Below, one piece after another: positions 10,550 through 21,492 of a stretch of DNA of 64,000 nucleotides. Origin of the DNA: Monoplex corrugatus. Taxonomy: Eukaryota; Mollusca; Gastropoda; Littorinimorpha; Ranellidae. The stretch covers positions 745,535 through 809,534 of the forward strand of contig JAPXFY010000022.1 in NCBI GenBank assembly GCA_030674185.1, in the 5' to 3' direction. Numbering within the stretch: position 1 is the first letter of the stretch; each line of letters begins with the position of its first letter. A model generated the notes under the pieces. That model was given only the letters and a program-made list of their open reading frames with translations. It searched no databases and was not told where the DNA came from. The position numbers and the translations under genes are program-made.

Positions 10550-11981
10550 TTAACTCACTCGGTACGACGGAACGCTATTGCGGTCATGATGAAAGGCACG
10601 GTTCCGTATGATGGAACGCGATAGCGGTTTCGATAATTAAAAATTTTTCAACGCTCCCCTTGTGACCTTGCACGCCTACTATAGCCACATTGGTCACCGC
10701 AAGGGTCAAGTGGAAAGTTACTTCATGAGATTCCGTAGCCATACACTCGTCGGGAAACGATTGACTTCGGCACCCCACACGACTGGCTAATCTGCATTCG
10801 TGTCGAAAATGGCGTCTCAGGCGAGTACGAGTTTTCGAACAAAGTAGATCGCGACAGCAGCATTTTACTGCTGCTAAAGTGATTGAAGTGCTTCAGACTG
10901 AAGGATTGGACATCGAGGAGTATGATGAAGATAATGATGAAAGTGTATCAAGTGATGGAAGCTGTCAGCAAGAAGGTACTGACAGTGACCCAGTTTCAGA
11001 CGACAGTGAAGTGGGAGAGGGAAGTGGGCGTACATGTCACGAGAGGCAAGCGGTCAGCGGGCCAAGCACAATGAATCACATGTCTGATGGAGGTTTCCTT
11101 CACTTTCCTATGCATGACTGGCACCAAGATTTTAGTTTTTCTCTCACTTTGCCTCCGTTCTCTGGCTCTTGTGGCCTGCATGTCCCACTCCCAGTTGAGT
11201 GCCACGCCCCCATTGATTTCTTCAATCAGTTTGTGACAGAAGACTTTCTAAATTCCATTGTCATAACAGAATGCATAAGAGAACTGAGTGGCAAGCAGAA
11301 TGAGCACTTCTCCTGCCCTCTGCCACCCATCCCCAGTGGTAGGAAGAACTATAGGAAGTGCCATGTGTGTAGTGCTGGCAGCAGGAGACACCTGGAGGTT
11401 CAAATGCGGCAAACCCCCAACTGGTGTAAAAAGTGTGGGGTTGCCCTCTGTGACAAACTATGCCAGCCCAACAAGACCATCACCTGCTTCCAACTGTATC
11501 ACTCAGTGCAGAACTACACTGATTATTAGGAAAACAGCGCAAAGGGACTGAAGCATCCGGTGTGCTCCTTTTTTTTCTAAATTCCCCTGTGTAACAATTT
11601 GTAACATTTATTTATATAATATCACTAATAATCTTTTTTTTTTTACCCTGAGCAAAGTCTACTTTATTCATGTTGTTTTGTGCATACAAAGACCTTCTCA
11701 CCTTTGACTGTGTGCTCATGGAGCTGATCAGAGTCTGTGACTGTACGGTGATCCTGACCACAAAATTTGTGGTATTTTCAACATGGTACATGAAGAAGAA
11801 ATATTCAAGGAAGAACTTCAATATTTGGCATGAACTAACCCAGCATGTAAATATTCAGATCTGAAAGTTTCATTTTGTTCCTTTATGTTTTGTATTTTTT
11901 GTGATTTTTTCCCTAACCTTTCAAAATGGGCCGTCTGTGGGGAAAAGCAAGGGGGAAAACTCTCCGTCCCGAGTGAGTTAA
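10550..11981 (+). mobile_element. piggyBac-type transposon, copy 2
   Basis: TTAA at 10550-10553 and 11978-11981 flank inverted ends CTCACTCGGTACG / CGTCCCGAGTGAG. It sits inside one unit of the satellite-like array. The homologous unit at 10053-10216 has a single TTAA (10174-10177) at the same place, which is the unoccupied target. It encodes a shortened transposase-like protein. Confidence 0.9.
10879..11529 (+). pseudogene. Internally deleted piggyBac transposase-like ORF
   Basis: A 216-codon open frame on the plus strand of piggyBac copy 2. The N-terminal third is acidic and serine-rich (EEYDEDNDESVSSDGS), like piggyBac N-termini. The C-terminus has GRKNYRKCHVCSAG, then CKKCGVALCDKLC and CFQLYHSVQNY, the family's cysteine-rich zinc-binding domain that contacts the transposon ends. 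The DDE catalytic core between them is missing: full-length family members run about 550-600 aa. The frame itself is uninterrupted. It could be a deletion derivative that still makes an end-binding, catalytically dead protein, or simply a young relic. Confidence 0.8.
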
Positions 11982-13880
11982 GTGAATTGTGATTTCCTAA
12001 ACTCAGTAAAGATCTCTTTAGTACATAATTTCACAACAATCTGAGAGAGAATGTACCTTTTCTTCAGAAAAAACTGCAAATATATCCATGAATTTTTGTA
12101 TGAAAACAGATAAAAAGAAGCTACAGGGATTGTATCTGCATGTTTTGAATATTTGTGGGATTGGTAAAAAGTTATTCAGAAAAAAAGCATTGTTTTCTAT
12201 AAAATGTTCATAACTTTACATACAGAAAACAGCATCTTTTGCAACACTGCAGACTTAAAAGCATAAGCCACTGTGTGTAGTATAGATCAGATTTACTTAA
12301 AATTGTACCAATAGGCTATTAACAAACTATAGAATCAATAGCAGGTATGTATTTGTGATAAAAGCATCCACTAAAATTTCTTTCTTTGTTCATAACATCA
12401 CAACAGATGATTATACTGCATTTTTGTGTGAGATTATGTACATCATGCAAGTTGCTGGCAAATTTTAAGGCATAAATCATTTCAATTCAGAATTCTCAGA
12501 AATAACAGTATTGACCTCCACAAGGCATTTAAACAGATTTAACATCAGTATTATGAAATTCAACATCAGTATCATATGTTCATAACTTCACAAAATCCAG
12601 ACCATGCAGATGCTGATGTGATGTTATGAACATCATGAAAAGTACACAACATTGTCCAAAATCCATGAAAAAGCCTAAAATGATTACTGAAATAATCCAA
12701 GAGCAACAGCATGTCAACAAACACTTTTTCAGCATTATTCTTAAATCAAATTGCTTTTGTAAACAGTGGTTTGGTTTGGTATGATTTTTGTTGCTGTGAA
12801 GTTATGCACTGACCCATGAACAATAAGGCCAACACATGCAGGGACCAAGTATCACTAATCAGTGCTTTTTATTAACTTTATGTATGTCAATGATGAAAGT
12901 ACATTTTCTGCCTTAGTAAACAATAAATCAAGAAGTCGCAGGTGTACATCACCATCACGACAATCAGACTGATGGGTCCCCACAAACACAAGGCAAAACC
13001 AACACTAAACTGAAGAACTAAGTCAGCAAGTTCAAAGAGTAAGGCTAAAGGGATGTTAATTATCAGTTATAACAACTATAATAGGACAGCAACGGACATA
13101 TCAATATATTAACAGAGAAAAACAAGCAATCCTGGCCAGATTCTGCTGTACATAACATGGGAAAATGATTCACAACAAAAAGTTGATAAGCTTTTTTCCC
13201 TTCCTGTCATTCCACGGAGCGATTTTCGCTTCACATGGCGAAAGACACACAGGCGTATTGATGAAACGACCGAGTCAATGCGGTCAGCGTGCGAAAGCTG
13301 AAGTGTCAGTCCCCACAGCGTTCACAACAGAAAGCAGAAGCTGAATTTCCTGGAAGACTGCGCATAGTGTAAACATCACATCACTCTTTTGAATGAGACA
13401 AACAAAAATACATCCATTTTTGAGAGAATCAGTTATTTTTACTTCGTGGGTTTTACCGAGTTAATGCTAAATCGACGATTCTTACGCACAAGGGAAATTT
13501 CACAACGAACAATTTTCTACTTCCTGCGCCCATTATTTGCTGATGTAGAAATATGAGGGCTTTATGCATTCAATTTAATGTTGATCAAGTCCCAGACATT
13601 AAAATTTCATGTACTCGTTGCGGCGTATCGCTCAATCAATTGAAGTGTCACAGAAATTATCTCTGACGATAGTGTAAACAAACGACAAAATGATTGATTT
13701 TCGGAACTGTTATCAGTTGCTGTGGGGAAAAATGCACCCAGGTGCAAAGGTCATTACTTCACTTTCACGTTACATTAAATTTGTGGCTATATTTGAGGTA
13801 TAGAGTATGTAAATTTAGCTTCGAAGTTTGGTAGTAGCGCGCGCGGCCCGTTCGACGCCATTTCGTAGCCGTGACCATAT

Positions 13881-14017
13881 ATAGACAGAGAAAGAGAGAG
13901 AACAGAACAGACAGAGAAGGAAGGAGATTCAGGCAAGAGAGAGAGATGGGGGGTGAGGGGACAGAACAGATGCAGAGAAGGAAAAGGGATATATATATAT
14001 ATATTAATTATTCTGGC
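13881..14017. other. Purine-rich stretch and short (AT)n
   Basis: AGAGAG-type purine-rich sequence with a short (AT)n at about 13991-14003. No gene seen. Confidence 0.6.
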
Positions 14018-14560
14018 AGCAGACAAACTGAAGTCCAACATGCTGACAGTGATGTTATACAGCACACAGACACAGAAGAACACAAAACAGTGATGTTATA
14101 CAGCACACAGACACAGAAGAACACAAAACAGTGATGTTATACAGCACACAGACACAGAAGAACACAAAACAGTGATGTTATACAGCACACAGACACAGAA
14201 GAACACAGAGAAAAGAGAAACACAAAACAGTGATGTTATACAGCACACAGACACAGAAGAACACAAAACAGTGATGTTATACAGCACACAGACACAGAAG
14301 AACACAAAACAGTGATGTTATACAGCACACAGACACAGAAGAACACAGAGAAGAGAGAAGAACACAAAACAGTGATGTTATACAGCACACAGACACAGAA
14401 GAACACAAAACAGTGATGTTATACAGCACACAGACACAGAAGAACACAAAACAGTGATGTTATACAGCACACAGACACAGAAGAACACAAAACAGTGATG
14501 TTATACAGCACACAGACACAGAAGAACACAGACAAAGAGAGAAGAACACAAAAAAGACAC
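14018..14560. repeat. 41-bp minisatellite resembling dehydrogenase exon 2
   Basis: About twelve copies of a 41-bp unit (CAGTGATGTTATACAGCACA followed by CAGACACAGAAGAACACAAAA). The left edge, 14018-14056, aligns with the end of dehydrogenase exon 2 and its donor (15121-15160): GCAGCAGACAAAC is identical, and the rest differs mainly by transitions. On the minus strand it reads TVSMLDF where the exon reads TVGTLEF. The array units appear to share the upstream part of that exon segment. Confidence 0.8.
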
Positions 14561-15110
14561 AGCAAAGGAAAGAGAGACTCAGGCAAGAGAAAAAGAGACC
14601 AGAACAGAGCAGACACAGACACAGAGACAGAGAGAGAGAGAGAGAGGGGGGACAGAGACAGAGGGAGACAAAGAGAGAAAGAGACAGACAGAGAAAGAGC
14701 GGGGGACAGAGGCAGAGGGGGACAGAGAGAGAAAGAGACAGACAGAGAGGGGGACAGAAAGAGGGGGACAGAGAAAGAGACAGACAGAGAGGGGGGACAG
14801 AAAGAGGGGGACAGAGAGAGAGAGGGGGGGACGAGAGACACAGACACAGAGAGAGAGGGGGGGGGGACAGAGACAGAGGGGGACAGAGAGACACAGAGAG
14901 AGACACAGAGAGAGACACAGAGACAGAGAGAGAGAGGGAGGGACAGAGACAGAGACAGAGGGGGACAGAGAGAGACACAGAGACAGACACAGAGACAGAC
15001 AGAGAGAGACACAGAGACAGAGAGAGGGGGGGGGGGGGACAGAGACAGAGGGGGATAGAGAGAGACACAGAGAGAGACACAGAGACAGACACTGAGACAG
15101 AGCAGGAAGG
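14561..15110. repeat. GA-rich simple repeat with G runs
   Basis: Degenerate (GAGA)n and (ACAGAG)n with several G runs of 6-12, on the intron side of dehydrogenase exon 2. The minus strand is a pyrimidine tract of about 550 bp, close to but downstream of the exon-2 donor. Ser/Leu/Pro-rich minus-strand frames here are artefacts. Confidence 0.9.
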
Positions 15111-15133
15111 ACAGACTAAAGCAGCAGACAAAC

Positions 15134-15311
15134 CTAAATTCCAATGTGCCGACGGTGGTGCTGCACAACATTGGTGTGAAGAGGAAGTGGTTACGAGGAC
15201 TGACCACTGTGACATCGTAGTGTTTCTTGTCGATGCACCGCAACACGCTGTAACTGCCCCATCCCGTCCCCAATATCACCAGCCGCCGCCGCCCTCCGCT
15301 ACCTTGTGTAC
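15134..15311 (-). CDS. Alternative (type II) NADH dehydrogenase, coding exon 2
   Basis: Second coding exon, carrying the first Rossmann fold. The peptide begins [25 protein letters not shown] is the FAD-binding GxGxxG/S motif. It continues with [20 protein letters not shown] and TTVGTLEF, the signature segment of type II NADH dehydrogenases. The acceptor is GTTTGTCCAG (minus strand) and the first two bases complete a Gly codon begun in exon 1 (phase 1). The donor is TTTAG|GTTTGT (GT at 15133-15132), leaving phase 2, which matches exon 3. Type II enzymes are widespread in plants, fungi and bacteria and present in some marine invertebrates but not in vertebrates. Confidence 0.92.
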
Positions 15312-15689
15312 CTGGACAAACACCATCACCTTGGTTACACCTGGTACACCACACCTTCATCATAAAATGTGTGACACCAGGATTAAGTTGCTTAGAACTA
15401 TGTGTACATACATTTAGGATTTTTCAATTTTTGTTTGTTTGTTTTTCTTTAACCTTCAACTTCAAGACTTTTTTCTACCTGAAGACTATGTTTCCTTAAA
15501 ATCTCTTCCCAATAACACTTACAGAATGACAAAAATAATAACGACAACTGAACAAAGCAACATTTAAGAAATAAAGCATACTGGCTCAAGCCTCCGGACT
15601 GTGTCAGCACACTGAACACCACTGCAGCATAAACATCACCACCATAACATAGGTTTTTGTTTAATGTTATGTTACTAATATTTACCAAT
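15312..15689. other. Intron 1 sequence without features
   Basis: Unique, AT-rich intron sequence upstream of exon 2 on the minus strand. No gene or repeat recognised beyond a short T-rich stretch at 15421-15450. Confidence 0.6.
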
Positions 15690-15848
15690 ATTTACCTGTA
15701 TGCCATTTTCTCTGAAGGTAGGTTGTTTCTTTAATGTTATTACTAATATTTACCTGTATGCATGGTGTTATTAATATTTACTGTATGCATGGTGTTACTA
15801 ATATTTACCTGTATGCATAGTGTTACTAATATTTACCTGTATGCATGG
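15690..15848. repeat. 28-bp donor-derived minisatellite, left block
   Basis: About five copies of ATTTACCTGTATGCATGGTG + TTACTAAT. On the minus strand each copy reads CATGCATACAG|GTAAATAT, the same as the exon-1/intron-1 junction of the dehydrogenase gene. The block is separated from the main array by an inserted LINE. Confidence 0.92.
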
Positions 15849-15849
15849 T

Positions 15850-15892
<43 letters not shown>

Positions 15893-16144
15893 TATTTTAT
15901 TTATATAGCGCAAAATCTTGACAAAATCAAATCTAAGCGCTGAGCGTATACATGCACACATACCTACATACATATGAGCGTATACATGGATACATACATG
16001 CATACATACATGCATACATAAATCTAAGCGTATACATACATACATACATACGTACGCACATGCATACATAACAACTACAATATCTATACAGCGCAAATCT
16101 CGACAAAATCAAATCCAAGCGCCGAAAAGACACACACGCACACA

Positions 16145-16224
<80 letters not shown>

Positions 16225-17034
16225 CATGCATGGCCACAAATGGGGAGAAAAGAATAAAAGCAATAAAAGCAAGAATAAAACCAATGGAAAACCACAGAGA
16301 GCACATCATATACAATTATATATTAAAACAAAGTGATTCCCCTCCGAGCGGAGACAGGCTGCAGAGGGGGGTTGAGTGAGGTTAGGATTTTATGCAGAGG
16401 AGAAAAGGTGAGTTTTGAGAGCGGACTTGAAGGAGGCAAAAGTAGGTTGCTGACGGACTGAGAGAGGAAGTTTGTTCCAGCAGAGTGGACCAGAAACAGA
16501 GAAGGCTCGTGGACCATAGGTATTGAGCTTAGTGCGTGGAAAGCGAAAAGTCAGAGGATCGGAGGCAGAGCGGAGGGTACGTGAGGGAACATAGATCTCA
16601 AGTAGGCTTGACAGGTAATCGGGGGCTGCGTTATTTAGGCTTTTGTAGCACATGGTGTCTAGTTTGTACTGTATGCGCTTTGATACAGGGAGCCAGTGAA
16701 GTTGTGCCAGGAGAGGAGATATGTGGTCACCTTTTTTCTTTTTGAGTACAAGGCGTACAGCATTGTTTTGAATGCGCTGTAGGATGTGAATGGTGGAGGC
16801 AGGAAGACCAGACAGGAGTGAATTGCAATAGTCAATGCGAGACATTATGAAGGAGAGAACGAGTTTTGCAGTTGTTTCGACAGAGAGATACTTCCTGATC
16901 AGGCTTATACGATGGAGATGATAGTAGCAAGATCTGGCAGTTTGAGAAACAAAGTTGTTCATGGACAGGGTAGAGTCAATGCAGACACCAAGGTTTTTAG
17001 CTGAATCAGAAATTGGGACTGATGTGTTACATAA
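15849..17034 (-). mobile_element. 5'-truncated CR1/L2-like LINE, copy 1
   Basis: Inserted in the 28-bp array in minus orientation. From 5' to 3' on minus it has the C-terminal end of the ORF (ending about 16390), a 3' UTR with (TG)n, the tail motif GCGCTTGGATTTGATTTTGT... present twice (about 16082-16125 and 15902-15945) with simple repeat between, and an (ATT)n tail at 15851-15895. The 5' edge at about 17034 aligns with position 63295 of the longer copy at the window's right end. Confidence 0.85.
16390..16962 (-). pseudogene. LINE ORF2 C-terminal fragment
   Basis: 190 open codons starting MNNFVSQTARSCYYHLHRI and ending FKSALKTHLFSSA. It corresponds to the region after the reverse-transcriptase palm in CR1/L2-type elements, with RIDYCNSLLSGLP, HWLPVSKRIQYKL and SFKSALKTHLF as the conserved landmarks. 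It lacks the catalytic part, so it is a dead 5'-truncated copy, nearly identical in protein to the copy at 62.6-64 kb. Confidence 0.9.
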
Positions 17035-17540
17035 TATTTACCTGTATGCATGGTGTTACTAATATTTACCTGTATGCATGGTGTTACTAATATTTACCTG
17101 TATGCATGGTGTTACTAATATTTACCTGTATGCATGATGTTACTAATATTTACCTGTATGCATGGTGTTAATATTTACCTGTATGCATGGTGTTAATAAT
17201 ATTTACCTGTATGCATGGTGTTACTAATATTTACCTGTATGCATGGTGTTACTAATATTTACCTGTATGCATGGTGTTAATAATATTTACCTGTATGCAT
17301 GGTGTTACTAATGTCTACCTGTATGCATGGTGTTAATAAAATTTACCAGTATGCATGGTGTTACTAATGTCTACCTGTATGCACAGTGCTATTAATAACT
17401 ACCTGAAGCAAGTTGTTACTAAAGGTCTCGTGTAAACATGGTGTTATCAATTAATATTTACTTGTATGCATGGTGTTACTGATGTCTACCTAATGCAAGT
17501 TGTTACAAATATGTGTATGCATGGTGTTATCAATATTTAC
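17035..17540. repeat. 28-bp donor-derived minisatellite, main block
   Basis: About seventeen copies of the 28-bp unit, degenerating toward the exon. The final copy merges into the real exon-1 donor at 17541/17540, so the array is a tandem expansion of the last 13 exon bases and first 15 intron bases. Confidence 0.93.
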
Positions 17541-17763
17541 CTGTATGCATGGTTTTCTCTGATGATGTGGAGCAGAACATCCTGCGTGCAGCAGCACAAC
17601 ACCCACTTCTGGCCAGTGCTGACTGTGAGATGTTTGTACATTTCCACTTGTCTCCACCTGCCATGGCCAGGCAGCCCTGAAACCCTGACCGCAGGGGTCG
17701 TACTCTGTGCGCGTGCATTACGCTGGACACCAGTGTAGTTCTTAGCGAGACAGTCACAGCCAT
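17541..17763 (-). CDS. Alternative NADH dehydrogenase, first coding exon (mitochondrial presequence)
   Basis: The minus-strand ATG at 17763-17761 opens MAVTVSLRTTLVSSVMHAHR, continuing with VRPLRSGFQG and ending SGCCAAARRMFCSTSSEKT then MHT. It is rich in Arg, Ser and Ala, with its few acidic residues toward the exon's C-terminal part, and has RRMFCS as a plausible processing site, as expected for a mitochondrial targeting peptide. It ends ACAG|GTAAAT in phase 1, exactly what exon 2 needs. No family domain lies in this exon, so the assignment rests on position, phase and presequence character. A further 5' non-coding exon is possible. The gene begins about 630 bp downstream of ADAT2 on the same strand. 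Confidence 0.68.
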
Positions 17764-18398
17764 TGTGTCAAGCCAGCAGTCAGTCAAAATGATAAAATAT
17801 TTTTCAGCTGAAGTGAAGCAGTCTTCCTCAACACCAACTCTGAGCTATGATGACAAATGGCACAATTATTTCACTGTTCATCTCTTTCAAGACTTTAAGT
17901 AGAAAAAATATTGTTTTTCAGTCTGTTCTCTTGATATCAAATTACATCTTGACCACAGACGTAAGTAGTCTGTTCTCTCTGAATCAAAACAGTCTTTAGA
18001 CAACTACACATGTAAGGACTGGATCCACAGCTGTTCTGTCACTTATCAAAACCACAAAAAATAATTCAAAAGTTACTTTCAACATTGAAGATGGTTTGAG
18101 ATCTACTGCAGAGTTCTGGTATGTTTCCACATTTCAGGGTATGAATAGTTATGAAAGCTGTGCAGAAGGCACCACCCAACACCAACAGGTCTGCAAAGAT
18201 ATCAGAACCACATTCTACATGTTTATCTTTTTTTCAATATTATTTGTCACAGAAAACAACAAACAAAACAATTCTGAAACCTCTGTGAAGATGAAACATC
18301 TAGGACACACAGAAGTAGAAATAATACTTGCAGTTTATCTGTTTGTTTGCTTGATGTGAAAAAAAGTTAAATGATTTTGTCTTTTTTACCACAATCCC
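17764..18398. other. Intergenic spacer between ADAT2 and the dehydrogenase gene
   Basis: Unique sequence that must contain the ADAT2 3' end and the dehydrogenase 5' UTR or promoter. No TATA box or polyadenylation signal was confidently identified, and no other gene is seen. Confidence 0.5.
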
Positions 18399-19133
<735 letters not shown>

Positions 19134-19271
19134 ATATGCCACTCCTCTCTGTTTTAGGGTTTTTGCCGCTCCTCTCTGCTTTAGGGTTTTGCCACTCCTC
19201 TCTGTTTTAGGGTTTTTGCCGCTCCTCTCTGTTTTAGGGATTTTGCCGCTCCTCTCTGTTTTAGGGCTTTG
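19134..19271. repeat. About 26-bp minisatellite, 5 copies
   Basis: Five copies of GCCGCTCCTCTCTGTTTTAG + GGTTTTT with minor length changes. Confidence 0.9.
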
Positions 19272-19579
19272 AGTTCTCTACTACCATTCACTTCCAGGTG
19301 TTGTCTGGTCTTCTCTTGTGTCTTCTTTCTGGTGTCCAGTAAAGGGCAGCCCTAGTGATGTTGTCCTGCTTCCTTCAAGTGCTGTGCTCAATGCATCTCC
19401 AAAATCTTCTTGATGATTGTGTCCATACTCTCCTGATTGTGATGGACAAATTAGTTGTTGACTGGAGAAGGTACTGGGAATGATTCGTTTGATACTTACC
19501 ATGGAAGGTTGATAGTTTGGCAAGTCCCTATCTCGTATCTGTCATCTGCTTCAAAGCAAAGACCAAAGCGCATCAGGTC
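19272..19579. other. Unique sequence, nothing recognised
   Basis: About 300 bp of non-repetitive sequence between two minisatellites. No conserved coding frame seen. Confidence 0.5.
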
Positions 19580-20985
19580 CTGATCCAGAAGATACTCTTT
19601 GTCCTGATCCAGGAGACACTCTTTGTCCTGATCCAGGAGATATCCTTTGTCCTGATCCAGGAGACTCTTTGTCCTGATCCAGGAGATATCCTTTGTCCTG
19701 ATCCAGGAGACACTCTGTCCTGATCCAGGAGACACTCTTTGTTCTGATCCAGGAGACACTCTTTGTCCTGATCCAAGAGACACTGTCCTGATCCAGGAGA
19801 CGCTCTTTGTCCTGATCCAGGAGACGCACTTTGTCCTGATCCAGGAGATGCTCTTTGTCCTGTTCCAGGAGACGCTCTTTGTCCTGATCCATGAGATGCT
19901 CTTTGTCCTGATCCAGGAGACACACTTTGTCCTGATCCAAGAGACACACTTTGTCCTGATCCAAGAGACACACTTTGTCCTGATCCAGGAGACACTTTGT
20001 CCTGATCCAAGAGACACTCTTTGTCCTGATCCAAGAGACACTTTGTCCTGATCCAAGAGACACACTTTGTCCTGATCCAAGAGACACTTTGTCCTGATCC
20101 AAGAGACACACTTTGTCCTGATCCAAGAGACACACTTTGTCCTGATCCAAGATACACACTTTGTCCTGATCCAAGAGACACTTTGTCCTGATCCAAGAGA
20201 CACACTTTGTCCTGATCCAAGAGACACACTTTGTCCTGATCCAGGAGACACTCTTTGTCCTGATCCAAGAGACACACATTGTCCTGATCCAGGAGACACA
20301 CTTTGTCCTGATCCAAGAGACACACTTTGTCTTGATCCAGGAGACACACTTTGTCCTGATCCAAGAGACACACTTTGTCCTGATCCAGGAGACACTCTTT
20401 GTCCTGATCCAGGAGACACTCTTTGTCCTGATCCAAGAGACACACTTTGTCCTGATCCAGGAGACACACTTTGTCCTGATCCAAGAGACACACATTGTCC
20501 TGATCCAGGAGACACACTTTGTCCTGATCCAAGAGACACACTTTGTCTTGATCCAGGAGACACACTTTGTCCTGATCCAGGAGACACTCTTTGTCCTGAT
20601 CCAGGAGACGCTCTTTGTCCTGATCCTTGATACACTCTTTGTCCTGATCCAGGAGACACACTTTGTCCTGATCCAGGAGACACACTTTGTCCTGATCCAG
20701 GAGACGCTCTTTGTCCTGATCCAGGAGACACTCTTTGTCCTGATCCAGGAGACACACTTTGTCCTGATCCAGGAGACACACTTTATCCTGATCCAGGAGA
20801 CGCTCTTTGTCCTGATCCAAGTTACACACTTTGTCCTGATCCAGGAGATACTCTTTGTCCTGATCCTTGATATACTCTGTCCTCATCTAGGAGATACTCT
20901 TTGTCCTGATCCAGGAGACACTTTGTCCTGATCCAGGAGACACTTTGTCCTGATCCAGGATATACTCTTTGTCCTGATGATGCCA
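19580..20985. repeat. 24-bp minisatellite, about 58 copies
   Basis: Array of CCAGGAGACACTCTTTGTCC + TGAT and variants (CCAAGAGACACACTTTG...). The period is a multiple of three, so frames of over 400 codons stay open on the minus strand (SPGSGQSV or LLDQDKVC repeats) and about 200 on plus. The same array is open in several frames at once, which argues against coding. Confidence 0.96.
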
Positions 20986-20996
20986 CCTTGATATTA

Positions 20997-21492
20997 CCCA
21001 CAGCCAGGCCACACACACACAGCCAGGCACACACACACAGCCAGGCCACACACACACAGCCAGGCCACCACACACACAGCCAGGCACACACCACAGCCAG
21101 GCCACACACACACAGCCAGGCCACACACACACAGCCAGGCCACACACCCACAGCCAGGCCACACACACACAGCCAGGCCACACACACAGCCAGGCCACAC
21201 ACACAGCCAGGCCACACACCCACAGCCAGGCCACACACCCACAACCAGGCCACACACACACAACCAGGCCACACCCACAACCAGGCCACACACCCACAGC
21301 CAGGCCACACACACACAGCCAGGCCACACACACACAGCCAGGCCACACACACACAGCCAGGCCACACACCCACAACCAGGCCACACACCCACAGCCAGGC
21401 CACACACACACAGCCAGGCCACACACACACACAGCCAGGCCACACACACACAGCCAGGCCACACACACACAGCCAGGCCACACACACACACA
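20997..21492. repeat. About 20-bp minisatellite (CACACACAGCCAGGC), about 24 copies
   Basis: Tandem CCACACACACACAGCCAGG with small length variation, directly following the 24-bp array. Confidence 0.95.

Larger units (their letters stand above)
9543..12808. repeat. Satellite-like array with an 18-bp conserved box
   Basis: The box GTACATAACTTCACAACA (allowing GTTC and ACATC variants) starts at 9543, 9699, about 9874, 10053, 10217, 10422, 12021, 12206, 12388 and 12578, with inverted copies near 12614 and 12790. After subtracting the 1428 bp added by the nested piggyBac, successive spacings are about 156-205 bp. Longer homology alternates: 10053-10216 matches the unit starting at 10422, and 10217-10421 matches 12021-12205. 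This gives a dimeric unit of about 370 bp. The rest of each unit has diverged much more than the box. Confidence 0.75.
9068..13880. mobile_element. Large TIR element carrying satellite-like repeats
   Basis: ATATGGTCATGGCTACGAAA... at 9068-9094 is matched by its reverse complement at 13854-13880, with 25 of 27 positions identical. The 4.8-kb interior (about 3.4 kb without the nested piggyBac) encodes no recognisable protein. It holds a 29-bp minisatellite at the left, then an array of about 180-bp units marked by the 18-bp box GTACATAACTTCACAACA, then about 1 kb of unique sequence (12.85-13.85 kb). It is probably a non-autonomous DNA transposon. It starts only 10 bp after the preceding TIR element, again in AT-rich sequence. 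Confidence 0.7.

Noticed and set aside
10584..10778. Minus-strand 64-codon frame at the piggyBac left end
   Set aside because: Lies in the terminal region of the transposon with no homology; chance frame.
14419..15363. A single 314-codon minus-strand protein
   Set aside because: Only 15134-15311 is a real exon; the remainder reads through a GA-rich repeat and a minisatellite after the donor site.
19496..20886. Minus-strand frames of over 400 codons (SPGSGQSV and LLDQDKVC repeats)
   Set aside because: The period of 24 bp is a multiple of three, so several overlapping frames are open at once. No domain, signal peptide or unique flank.
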